From contig JAMLJC010000001.1 of the NCBI GenBank assembly GCA_023953845.1, positions 1,550,001-1,614,000 on the forward strand: a stretch of DNA of 64,000 nucleotides, written 5' to 3'. Origin of the DNA: Rhizobiaceae bacterium. Its GTDB lineage: Bacteria; Pseudomonadota; Alphaproteobacteria; Rhizobiales; Rhizobiaceae. Below the pieces are notes generated by a model. That model searched no databases and was not told the origin of the DNA. It worked only from the letters and a program-made list of their open reading frames with translations. This document shows, piece by piece, positions 18,874 through 25,244 of this stretch (positions are counted from its first letter, which is position 1; each line of letters opens with the position of its first letter). The position numbers and the translations under genes were made by a program.

Positions 18874-19050
18874 CTATTTCCCGGTGGTCGTCCTGGGCGA
18901 GCTGTCGTAAAGCCGATCCACGGCGCGGGCTTGCCGGGCCTTTTCGGTGGGCGAGAGCCTTCTCCTGTTGAACAGGGCATAGGCTATCGCTGCTCCGAGC
19001 ACGACCGGCCCGAGAACGGTCACCCACCACCAGTTCATGATCCATTCCAT
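18874..19050 (-). CDS. Small inner-membrane protein (58 aa)
   Basis: MEWIMNWWWVTVLGPVVLGAA begins a protein with one strong membrane helix (about 8-27), then a basic cytoplasmic part with NRRRLSPTEKARQARAVDRLY. AAGGAGAT six bases before the ATG at 19050 fixes the start; two upstream ATGs lack such a site. It is convergent with nfu. Family function is unknown. Confidence 0.75.
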   Translation of the reverse strand: MEWIMNWWWVTVLGPVVLGAAIAYALFNRRRLSPTEKARQARAVDRLYDSSPRTTTGK

Positions 19051-19127
19051 GGCTGATCTCCTTGCCATGTCCAATCGGATTCCAGCGGTTTTGTTCCGCC
19101 GGGCTTGCGGGTGGTCGGCCGCTACAT

Positions 19128-19160
19128 AAAAAAACCGGGCTCTGCGGCCCGGTTTTTTTT
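19128..19160. terminator. Bidirectional Rho-independent terminator
   Basis: A run of A, the stem CCGGGC (19135-19140) / GCCCGG (19147-19152) and then eight T residues. It works as a terminator on the plus strand and, through the A-run, on the minus strand after the L,D-transpeptidase gene. Confidence 0.85.
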
Positions 19161-19203
19161 AGGACGTCCTGTTGTTGCCTGGACGGTCCGCGCACGAATT
19201 CAG

Positions 19204-19827
19204 CTACATGACGATGACCTTCGCCCCGACATCGACGCGGCTGTAGAGGTCGATGACATCCTGGTTGATCAGGCGGATGCAACCGGACGACATGGCCTTG
19301 CCGATCGAGTGCCATTCCGGCGTGCCGTGCAGGCGGTATCCGGTGTCGCCGCCCTTGTTGAAAAGATACATGGCGCGCGCGCCGAGCGCGTTGCCCGGGC
19401 CGCCGGGCATGCCGCCGCGCCATTTGGCCAGTTCCGGCTGCCGGCGGATCATCGCGGCCGGCGGTGTCCACACCGGCCATTCCCGCTTCATGGCGATGCG
19501 CGAGGTGCCTTTCCACTCGAAGCCTTCGCGGCCGACGCCGATGCCGTAGCGCATGGCCTTGCCGTTGGCCATGACGAGATAAAGGAACTTGGCGCGGGTA
19601 TCGACGATGACCGTGCCGGGATTCTCCTTGGTGTCGTAGCGGACGACCTGTCGATGATATTTCGCCGGCACCTTGGAGATCGGGATGGCCGGCAGGCGAT
19701 AGCCGGCATCCGTCCGCGCGCCGTAGCTGCCCGAGAACGTGGTGACGAACCCGCCATCGGTGGTGCAGCCCGCGAGCATGGCGGTGAGCGAAAGGCCGAC
19801 GGCGATGAGCACGGTCTTCAGATTCAT
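19204..19827 (-). CDS. L,D-transpeptidase (ErfK/YbiS/YkuD) lipoprotein
   Basis: 207 residues. A lipoprotein signal peptide ends in LTAMLAGC (lipid-bearing Cys21), so the enzyme should sit in the periplasm or on the outer membrane. The YkuD domain has YRLHGTPEWHSIG and the catalytic SSGCIRL near 180-186, with the active Cys at about 183. Such enzymes make 3-3 peptidoglycan crosslinks or attach proteins to peptidoglycan. GGGGAA lies upstream of the ATG at 19827. It ends at the terminator 19128-19160. Confidence 0.9.
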   Translation of the reverse strand: MNLKTVLIAVGLSLTAMLAGCTTDGGFVTTFSGSYGARTDAGYRLPAIPISKVPAKYHRQVVRYDTKENPGTVIVDTRAKFLYLVMANGKAMRYGIGVGREGFEWKGTSRIAMKREWPVWTPPAAMIRRQPELAKWRGGMPGGPGNALGARAMYLFNKGGDTGYRLHGTPEWHSIGKAMSSGCIRLINQDVIDLYSRVDVGAKVIVM

Positions 19828-20064
19828 GCGTTCCCCTGCACATGGCAAACGGGCTTTTTTCCGCCCGATTCGAGCCCCAATTCAGCCTCTTTCTACCGGC
19901 GGCTCCGATTTATTGCCAAGGTCTTGCACTCACATTGGCGTTACACGATGTATGTTGCGGCGCTCGATATGGCATTTTCGCCACAGGGCGGAGCGAGCCG
20001 GACCGAACCCGTTTCACGTCGCAATCGCGCTAAGAGCGGGTTGGGTTTTACGGAAGCGGGCGAA

Positions 20065-20135
20065 CCGCTCTATCTATTTGTATAGCCGCATTTCCGGACG
20101 CAAAACCGGTTCACACATTTTTGCTGGAAATGCTT
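20065..20135. repeat. Dispersed intergenic repeat, copy A
   Basis: This 71-base stretch matches the reverse complement of 36770-36839 along its length: CCGCT-TATCT-TTTGT, then GCATTT-CGGACGCAAA, then TTTTGCTGGAAATG. It lies just upstream of cueR in the 19828-20157 gap, which otherwise shows no gene. It is probably a member of a rhizobial intergenic repeat family. Confidence 0.75.
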
Positions 20136-20157
20136 TGAGGACTGAAAGGAGCAGGCG

Positions 20158-20556
20158 ATGAACGTTGGAGAGGCCGCGCGGGCATCCGGGCTTCCGGCCA
20201 AGACGATCCGCTACTACGAGGAGATCGGGCTCATCAGTCCCGCGCGCGCGGCCAACGGCTATCGCGACTACGCGTCGGGCGACATCCACCGCCTAGCCTT
20301 CCTGCGCCGGGCGCGGGGCCTGGGTTTCTCGGTCGAGGAATGCCGGCAGTTGCTGGCGCTCTATCGCGACAAGAGCCGCGCCAGCCAGGACGTGCGCGAG
20401 ATCGCCATCGCCCATGTCGGCGCCATCGACGAGAAGATCCGGGAATTGCAGGCGATGCGCGGCACGCTGAACAAGCTCATACATGCCTGCCATGGCGACC
20501 ACAGGCCGGATTGCCCGATTCTCGACGACATCGCAGGCGTCGGGAAAGCGAACTGA
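20158..20556 (+). CDS. cueR: Cu(I)-responsive MerR-type regulator CueR/HmrR
   Basis: A 132-residue MerR regulator. The winged helix starts MNVGEAARASGLPAKTIRYYEEIGLISPAR with the usual RYYE and the NGYRDY wing. A dimerisation helix follows. The metal loop holds Cys111 and Cys119 (ACHGDHRPDCPIL), the two-cysteine pattern of Cu(I)/Ag(I)/Au(I) sensors. AAAGGAG precedes the start. No copper ATPase or chaperone lies in this window, so its targets must be elsewhere. Confidence 0.9.
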   Translation: MNVGEAARASGLPAKTIRYYEEIGLISPARAANGYRDYASGDIHRLAFLRRARGLGFSVEECRQLLALYRDKSRASQDVREIAIAHVGAIDEKIRELQAMRGTLNKLIHACHGDHRPDCPILDDIAGVGKAN

Positions 20557-20603
20557 TCGGGCTTGCGGGTTCAAAGCGTGAACGGAATCTGGCATGGTGG
20601 CGC

Positions 20604-21104
20604 ATGCCGATCGTTTCACCGATTCCTCTCAATCCGCTGGCGGACGGCCGCCAGTCCGAGCGCGCCATGGTGGTGCGCCGCGGCGTGCAGCGCCTGCTCA
20701 TGGAGATGGGCGCGCATGTGCTGCCCGAAATCTCCCTCGCCAGCGGCCGCCGGGCCGACCTCGTCGCGCTGACGCGCAGCGGTGATATCTGGATCATCGA
20801 GATAAAATCCTCGATCGAGGACTTCCGGGTCGACCGCAAATGGCCGGAATACCGGCTGTTTTCCGATCGTTTCTTCTTCGCCACGCACCCGGCGGTTCCC
20901 CCCGGGATTTTTCCCGACGAATGCGGATTCATCCTTTCGGACGGTTATGGCGCCGAGATCATGCGCGATGCGCCGGAACACCGGCTGGCGCCGGCGACGC
21001 GCAAGGCGCTGATGCTCAGGATCGCCCGCGCCGGCGCGGCGCGCCTGCTGGCGGCGGAACTTGCGGGAGTGTCGGTGCCGGCGCTGGACGGGGAGAGTGA
21101 ATAA
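20604..21104 (+). CDS. mmcB: MmcB family DNA repair protein
   Basis: A 166-residue protein of the MmcB family, a PD-(D/E)xK nuclease-like fold seen in alphaproteobacteria. VRRGVQRLLMEMGAHVLPEISLASGRRADLVALTRSGDIWIIEIKSS holds the nuclease-like core: Asp in RRADLVAL and the E-x-K pair in IIEIKSS. FRVDRKWPEYRLFSDRFFFA follows. Family knowledge: in Caulobacter mmcB is damage-inducible and required for mitomycin C tolerance. The start at 20604 is 48 bases after cueR. A GTTCA-N5-TGAAC palindrome sits at 20569-20583. Confidence 0.85.
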   Translation: MPIVSPIPLNPLADGRQSERAMVVRRGVQRLLMEMGAHVLPEISLASGRRADLVALTRSGDIWIIEIKSSIEDFRVDRKWPEYRLFSDRFFFATHPAVPPGIFPDECGFILSDGYGAEIMRDAPEHRLAPATRKALMLRIARAGAARLLAAELAGVSVPALDGESE

Positions 21105-21110
21105 AGCAGT

Positions 21111-21130
21111 GATCGGTGAACAGTGAAAAC
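21111..21130. repeat. Left arm of an imperfect inverted repeat flanking the island
   Basis: GATCGGTGAACAGTGAAAAC matches the reverse complement of 23237-23257 (GATTGGTGAGCAGTGAGGAAC) with few differences. The left arm begins just after the mmcB stop and the right arm ends just after the actR stop, so the pair brackets the degraded insertion. Confidence 0.5.
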
Positions 21131-21175
21131 GGCGCGAAGGGCTACAGCGCCCTTCAATTGTCGCGCGATCGTTGA

Positions 21176-21780
21176 GCCGATTACAAAACGGCTTTCGTGA
21201 TGCTGCACAAGATGCGGGAGGCGATACAGCTTGCCCGCACCGAGGGCGCTCTTGCAGGCAACGTTACCGTTGATGGTGCGTATTTCGGCGGATACGTGAA
21301 GCCTGTCAACAATCGCGCCAACCACAAGGACCTGCGCAAGGCCGCTAACCAATCCGGCAAGCGCCGATCGGTATCGTGGCCCGCGAAACCAATGGCCGCA
21401 CCATCACGCCGTTGCCCGCGCCGAGGCCGAAGGGGTTGCCTTCGTTGCCGCCAACGCGTGCATGGCTCGACTGTCCATGCTGACGAAGCTCCCCATTGGG
21501 ACCATCTCGCGGCGTATTTCCCGATAAAGCGCGTCAACCATCAAAAGGCGTATCCGAAGGATGGCGCTTGCACGAACGCTGCCGAGCCGTTTTCTGCAGA
21601 ATGCGTCGCCCAGAGATGGCATTCATCATCACGTTGCCGGCGCGTACCTCGGCGCTTATGGCGCCGAAATGGTGTGGCGCAAAGATTGCCGCCGCGAAGC
21701 GAATGGCACGCAGTACGTAATGGTGATGGGCGCGGTGGCTGTTACTCCGAAGTCTGATCTGCGGCGCCGCAGAACCTGAC
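21176..21780 (+). pseudogene. IS1595-family transposase remnant, truncated and frameshifted
   Basis: The frame from about 21182 reads YKTAFVMLHKMREAIQ, then VTVDGAYFGGYVKPVNN and NQSGKR, which is the ISXO2/IS1595 transposase core. After about 21365 the similarity moves to other frames. GSTVHADEAPHWDHLAAYF and KRVNHQKAY occur near 21460-21580. A further shift gives DGIHHHVAGAYLGAYGAEMVWRKDCRR up to about 21720. The N-terminal zinc-ribbon region is missing. No clear terminal inverted repeats of an intact IS were found. This is a dead transposase that marks past insertion between mmcB and actR. Confidence 0.8.
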
Positions 21781-21807
21781 GATGAATATCAATAAGCTCT
21801 CGTTTGA

Positions 21808-22461
21808 TTAAACGAGGACGGCGCTCCTTAGCGCATTTATGAAGGCGCCTCTAAGACTGCGCATCTCACCATCAGTTAGATGCCGATCGATGCGTCGACG
21901 CGTTTCGGAAAGCAGTTTCCCATCTAGATCTTGTGGAATCTTATGGTTCGTTTCATGCCACGAGTGCGCATGCAGGATATCGTCAGAAGTGAGATCGGCC
22001 ATGACGCTTTGCACAACATCCGATACAGTCTGACCGTCAATGGTCTTCACATCTGGATCAGTAATGGTCCAACCGGCACGGCCATGCGATTGAAATAGCC
22101 CGGAGTTCGACAGCATAGCACTAAGATTGCTGACCGGGTCTTTACCACCAACCTCTCCCCCAAACATGACGATATAGTCTAAGATTTCTCGCGTCGGCGT
22201 CGGTCCGGCCCGATTTCGAAGGAAAAACTCCGCTAGTTCCATAGCCTTACTACGCGCCTCTGATGGAGCGCGCGTAACGGTGCGCGGAGCGACGGGTGAA
22301 TTTTCGGCGACCGGCGCCCATCCATCCCTAGCCTCCCCACTCACGTCGTACAAAGCGAGAACTTCCCGAAGGCTGCGGAGCTTCGCCTGTCGAGGATCCG
22401 CCGCCAACTCCCGCTCAATCTCGTCAATTTCTGCCTTCAGCGCGTCCAAGAACCGTGGCAC
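21808..22461 (-). CDS. Hypothetical protein with a HARE-HTH-like winged helix
   Basis: 217 residues. The N-terminus (1-40) is a charged, probably coiled-coil segment (ALKAEIDEIERELAADPRQAK). The middle (about 70-135) reads SKAMELAEFFLRNRAGPTPTREILDYIVMFGGEV and NLSAMLSNSGLFQSHGRAGWTI. This resembles a HARE-HTH/winged-helix domain known from restriction-associated and chromatin proteins; the match is by eye and tentative. The C-terminus has no recognised fold. The start is a GTG with GGGAGA upstream. Base composition is lower in GC than the flanks, so it is probably acquired. Iterated TTTGGGAA motifs lie just upstream and may be its operator. Confidence 0.6.
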   Translation of the reverse strand: MPRFLDALKAEIDEIERELAADPRQAKLRSLREVLALYDVSGEARDGWAPVAENSPVAPRTVTRAPSEARSKAMELAEFFLRNRAGPTPTREILDYIVMFGGEVGGKDPVSNLSAMLSNSGLFQSHGRAGWTITDPDVKTIDGQTVSDVVQSVMADLTSDDILHAHSWHETNHKIPQDLDGKLLSETRRRIDRHLTDGEMRSLRGAFINALRSAVLV

Positions 22462-22468
22462 CGCGTTT

Positions 22469-22532
22469 CTCCCAAAATACTTCCCAAAGAGACGATATCA
22501 TATTCCCAAAGATTCTCAAATATCATTGGGAA
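22469..22532 (-). promoter_or_regulatory. Iterated TTTGGGAA operator-like repeats
   Basis: On the minus strand four copies of TTTGGGAA or a one-base variant occur at 22469-22476, 22481-22488, 22503-22510 and 22513-22520. An inverted copy lies at 22525-22532. Start-to-start distances of 12, 22 and 10 bases put them on about one face of the helix. The array lies directly before the GTG of the HARE-HTH-like gene. Confidence 0.6.
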
Positions 22533-22856
22533 GGGAGCTTGCCGAATCTTTGGCGAGGCCTTAAAGGTTAAAGCCGCCGGGGATTACCCGGCGGTCTTAG
22601 AAGCGGAGATGCGATGGAGCCCATAGCGACTTCCTGATGTGATGAGGTCTCGCACACCTGGTCACGTCAGCAGCCGCCGGTAGGGCGGTACGGGGTCGGG
22701 AGCGGAAATGCCCCGGCTCCACTCCATACTGGTCCAAGGATGGTCCCGGATCAGAACAAGCAGGCCGAATGTCGGCGCACTCTATGATAAGAATGATTCA
22801 TATTGTAATCGGCGTCAACTGGCATTCGGTCGCATCCTTTTGAGGAAGGAAAGGTA
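22533..22856. other. Non-coding part of the island
   Basis: No intact gene is seen in these 324 bases. A strong 9-bp hairpin is at 22573-22595. A smaller GGAGC/GCTCC hairpin is near 22700-22725. An AT-rich stretch at 22780-22812 may hold the promoter of the small HTH gene. Confidence 0.4.
22573..22595. terminator. Strong hairpin, terminator-like
   Basis: GCCGCCGGG, loop GATTA, CCCGGCGGT. On the minus strand it is followed by CTTTAACCTTTAA, a weak T-rich tail. It could insulate the HARE-HTH-like gene from read-through. Confidence 0.45.
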
Positions 22857-23048
22857 GTGAACGACCGAAAAGTCACGCCGGACATGGTTCCGGTCATCAA
22901 GCTAGCTCGAAATCTGGACTACAATTACGCGCGCATCGCGTCGTATTTCCAGATCAATCAGGGCCGTATCGCCGACGTAGTGAAGGGGCGTAAGTTCCCC
23001 GACATCCCGCCGGCCGAAACACTCCCCGCCGATTTCCCGACGGCATAA
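22857..23048 (+). CDS. Small HTH-like protein (63 aa)
   Basis: Starts at GTG with GGAAAGG upstream. The core LARNLDYNYARIASYFQINQG continues RIADVVKGRKFPDIPPA, which has the pattern of a short helix-turn-helix (IASYF-xINQGRIADV). Similar small HTH proteins are common in phage- and island-derived DNA of rhizobia. It probably binds DNA; the target is unknown. Confidence 0.6.
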   Translation: MNDRKVTPDMVPVIKLARNLDYNYARIASYFQINQGRIADVVKGRKFPDIPPAETLPADFPTA

Positions 23049-23084
23049 AGCGACAGCAAGACGGGGGGCGACTCACCAGCCGCC

Positions 23085-23250
23085 CTCTTCAATTGCCACA
23101 GCCTGTACGGCCCATTGGCGTCGTGATCTTCGGTCCAGCCGATATCTTCAATTAAGCCTTGGTTGACGCAGGACTTTATTCAGGCTCCGACACGCTTTCG
23201 GATTATCGCGTAGGTTACTTCGTCTGCCAAAAGGCAGTTCCTCACTGCTC
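23085..23250 (-). pseudogene. Possible broken small ORF (winged-helix-like fragment)
   Basis: On the minus strand the frame reads LADEVTYAIIRKRVGA, then TGA, then IKSCVNQGLIEDIGW and TEDHDANGPYRLWQLKRAAGE. The text on both sides of the stop looks protein-like, so one gene may have been broken by the stop codon. It lies inside the degraded island. Low confidence; no homologue was checked. Confidence 0.3.
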
Positions 23251-23257
23251 ACCAATC
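23237..23257. repeat. Right arm of the imperfect inverted repeat flanking the island
   Basis: Partner of 21111-21130. It lies immediately beyond the actR stop codon. Confidence 0.5.
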
Positions 23258-23258
23258 C

Positions 23259-23813
23259 CTATCTCGGCGCCCGCTTCGCCAATATCCTTTGCAGCGTCCT
23301 GCGGTGCATGTTGAGACGCCGCGCCGTTTCGGAGACGTTGCGGTCGCACATTTCGTAGACGCGCTGGATGTGCTCCCAGCGCACGCGATCCGCCGACATC
23401 GGATTTTCAGGCGGCGCGGCGCGTTCGCCTGACGTCCGCGTCAGCGCGGCGTGGATCTCGTCGGCATCGGCAGGCTTCGACAGATAGTCGATCGCGCCGA
23501 GCTTCACCGCCGTCACGGCGGTGGCGATGTTGCCGTAGCCGGTGAGGATGATGGTGCGGGAATCCTCGCGCTTCTCGCGGATGGCGGCGACGACGTCCAG
23601 CCCGTTGCCGTCGCCCAGCCGCATGTCGACGACCGCGAAGGCCGGGGGACGCTGGCGTGCCTTGCTCACGGCCTCCTCGACGCTCTCGGCGGTGTCCACC
23701 TGATAGCCGCGCGTCTCCATGGCGCGCGCAAGGCGGGTAAGGAATGGCTTGTCGTCGTCGACGATGAGCAGCGTCTGATCCGTGCCGCCTGCCGGCGCGT
23801 CACCTTCGGTCAT
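23259..23813 (-). CDS. actR: Redox response regulator ActR (RegA/PrrA family)
   Basis: A 184-residue response regulator. The receiver domain has the acidic pocket DDD (19-21), the phosphoacceptor Asp63 (FAVVDMRLGDGNG), Thr in IILTGYGN and Lys in YLSKPAD. The C-terminal Fis-type HTH covers about 140-184, NVSETARRLNMHRRTLQRILAKR, the highly conserved RegA/ActR DNA-binding helix. It is encoded 69 bases after actS on the same strand. Family knowledge: it controls redox, acid tolerance, nitrogen and carbon fixation genes. The gap to actS contains TTGCGACA and TATAG elements that may be a separate promoter. Confidence 0.93.
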   Translation of the reverse strand: MTEGDAPAGGTDQTLLIVDDDKPFLTRLARAMETRGYQVDTAESVEEAVSKARQRPPAFAVVDMRLGDGNGLDVVAAIREKREDSRTIILTGYGNIATAVTAVKLGAIDYLSKPADADEIHAALTRTSGERAAPPENPMSADRVRWEHIQRVYEMCDRNVSETARRLNMHRRTLQRILAKRAPR

Positions 23814-23882
23814 GGCAATCCCGTTCTGTGTTATTTTGTCGCAACTATAGGTACTTTTCGGCCGGATACCAAATTCCGCCGT

Positions 23883-25202
23883 TCAGGCAAGGCTCTTTTC
23901 CGCCTCGATAAGCGGCTTGGTAAAGGCCTCGCGCGACCATGTCACCTCGACCAGTGCGCCCTGACCGCGTTCGGGAGCGTTCTGAAAGCGCAGCGTGGCG
24001 CCGGACCGCTCCAGCAGCGTTTTCGCGATGAACAGGCCGAGCCCGAGTCCGCCGCCGGGCTCCGCGCCCTGCCGCGTCGACATGTAGGGCTCGCCGATGC
24101 GGTCTATGATGTCGGGCGGAAACCCCGGTCCGTCGTCGCGCACGCGGAACAGGATGCGCTGGTCGTCCCAAGACAGGCCGATATGGACGGTCGTTCGGGC
24201 GAAATCGACGGCGTTCTCGACGAGATTGCCGAGGCCGTAGAGCACGCCGGGATTGCGTCTGCCGACCGGCTCCGGGCCGAAGCGTTCCCCCTGCTCCAGC
24301 TTTATGGCAATGCCGAACTCGCGATGCGGCGCGGTCACCTCCTCGACCAGCGAGGTCAGCGGCAGGCGGGCGAGATGCGCCTCGTTCTCCGTCGACAGGC
24401 TGGTCAGGCGCTTCAGGATCTCGCGGCAGCGGTCCGTCTGACTGCGCAGCAGCGTCACGTCCTCGTGGAATCTCGGGTCGTCGCCGAGCGCCCGCTGCAT
24501 CTCCTTGGCGACCAGCGCGATGGTGGCGAGCGGCGTGCCCAGCTCATGGGCAGCCGCCGCGGCCAGCCCGTCCAGCGCGGATAGGTGCTGCTCGCGCTGG
24601 AGCACCAGTTCCGTCGCGGCCAGCGCGTTGGCGAGCTGACGGGCCTCGTTGGCGATGCGCCAGGCGTAGATGGCGGTGAAGGCGATGCTCGACACCACCG
24701 CCAACCACATGCCGACGACATAGAGGAACGGGATCGCCAGCGGCGGCGACTCGCTCCATGGCAGGGGCAGGTGGAAGAACACCAGCAGCGTCGCCATCGC
24801 GACGACCAGAAATCCCAGCCCAACCGTCAAGCGGACGGGCAGGGACGTCGCCGACACTACCACCGGCACGGCGATGAGCAGCGAGAAGGGGTTGGTCATG
24901 CCGCCGGTCATGTAGAGCAGGCCGGCAAGCTGCAACGCATCGAAAATCAGGATGGCGAGCGCCGGAAACGGGTCCAGCCGGTGCGTGGCCGGATAGCGCA
25001 GCGCCAGGAAGATGTTGACCCAGGCCGAACAGGCGATCAGCGCGAAGCACAGGCTGACCGGAAGCTGGAAGCCGAACCAGTAGGCGACGATCAGCACGGC
25101 GAGGCTCTGGCCGATGATCGCCAGCCAGCGCAGCCGGATCAGCGTGTTGAGGCGCAGCCGGTTCGACTGGTGCGGATCGAAATTGCGAAGGTCCTGCAGC
25201 AT
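23883..25202 (-). CDS. actS: Redox-sensing histidine kinase ActS (RegB/PrrB family)
   Basis: A 439-residue membrane kinase. About six helices span residues 25-180. The loop has the quinone-sensing GGMTNPF (100-106). The H-box AAAAAHELGTPLATI places the phosphorylated His at 219. The redox-active Cys is at about 259 (TDRCREIL). The ATPase domain has ENAVDFA, DDGPGFP and GGGLGLGLFIAKTLL. It phosphorylates ActR, whose gene follows. It begins 42 bases from the hrpB stop on the same strand. Confidence 0.93.
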   Translation of the reverse strand: MLQDLRNFDPHQSNRLRLNTLIRLRWLAIIGQSLAVLIVAYWFGFQLPVSLCFALIACSAWVNIFLALRYPATHRLDPFPALAILIFDALQLAGLLYMTGGMTNPFSLLIAVPVVVSATSLPVRLTVGLGFLVVAMATLLVFFHLPLPWSESPPLAIPFLYVVGMWLAVVSSIAFTAIYAWRIANEARQLANALAATELVLQREQHLSALDGLAAAAAHELGTPLATIALVAKEMQRALGDDPRFHEDVTLLRSQTDRCREILKRLTSLSTENEAHLARLPLTSLVEEVTAPHREFGIAIKLEQGERFGPEPVGRRNPGVLYGLGNLVENAVDFARTTVHIGLSWDDQRILFRVRDDGPGFPPDIIDRIGEPYMSTRQGAEPGGGLGLGLFIAKTLLERSGATLRFQNAPERGQGALVEVTWSREAFTKPLIEAEKSLA

Positions 25203-25244
25203 GGCCCCTTATGCGCTGCCGCGTCGTGCGACGCAATTCGCGCT

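Noticed and set aside
20569..20583. LexA box upstream of mmcB
   Set aside because: The half-sites are inverted (GTTC and GAAC), so the alphaproteobacterial direct-repeat consensus is not met; kept only as a low-interest finding.
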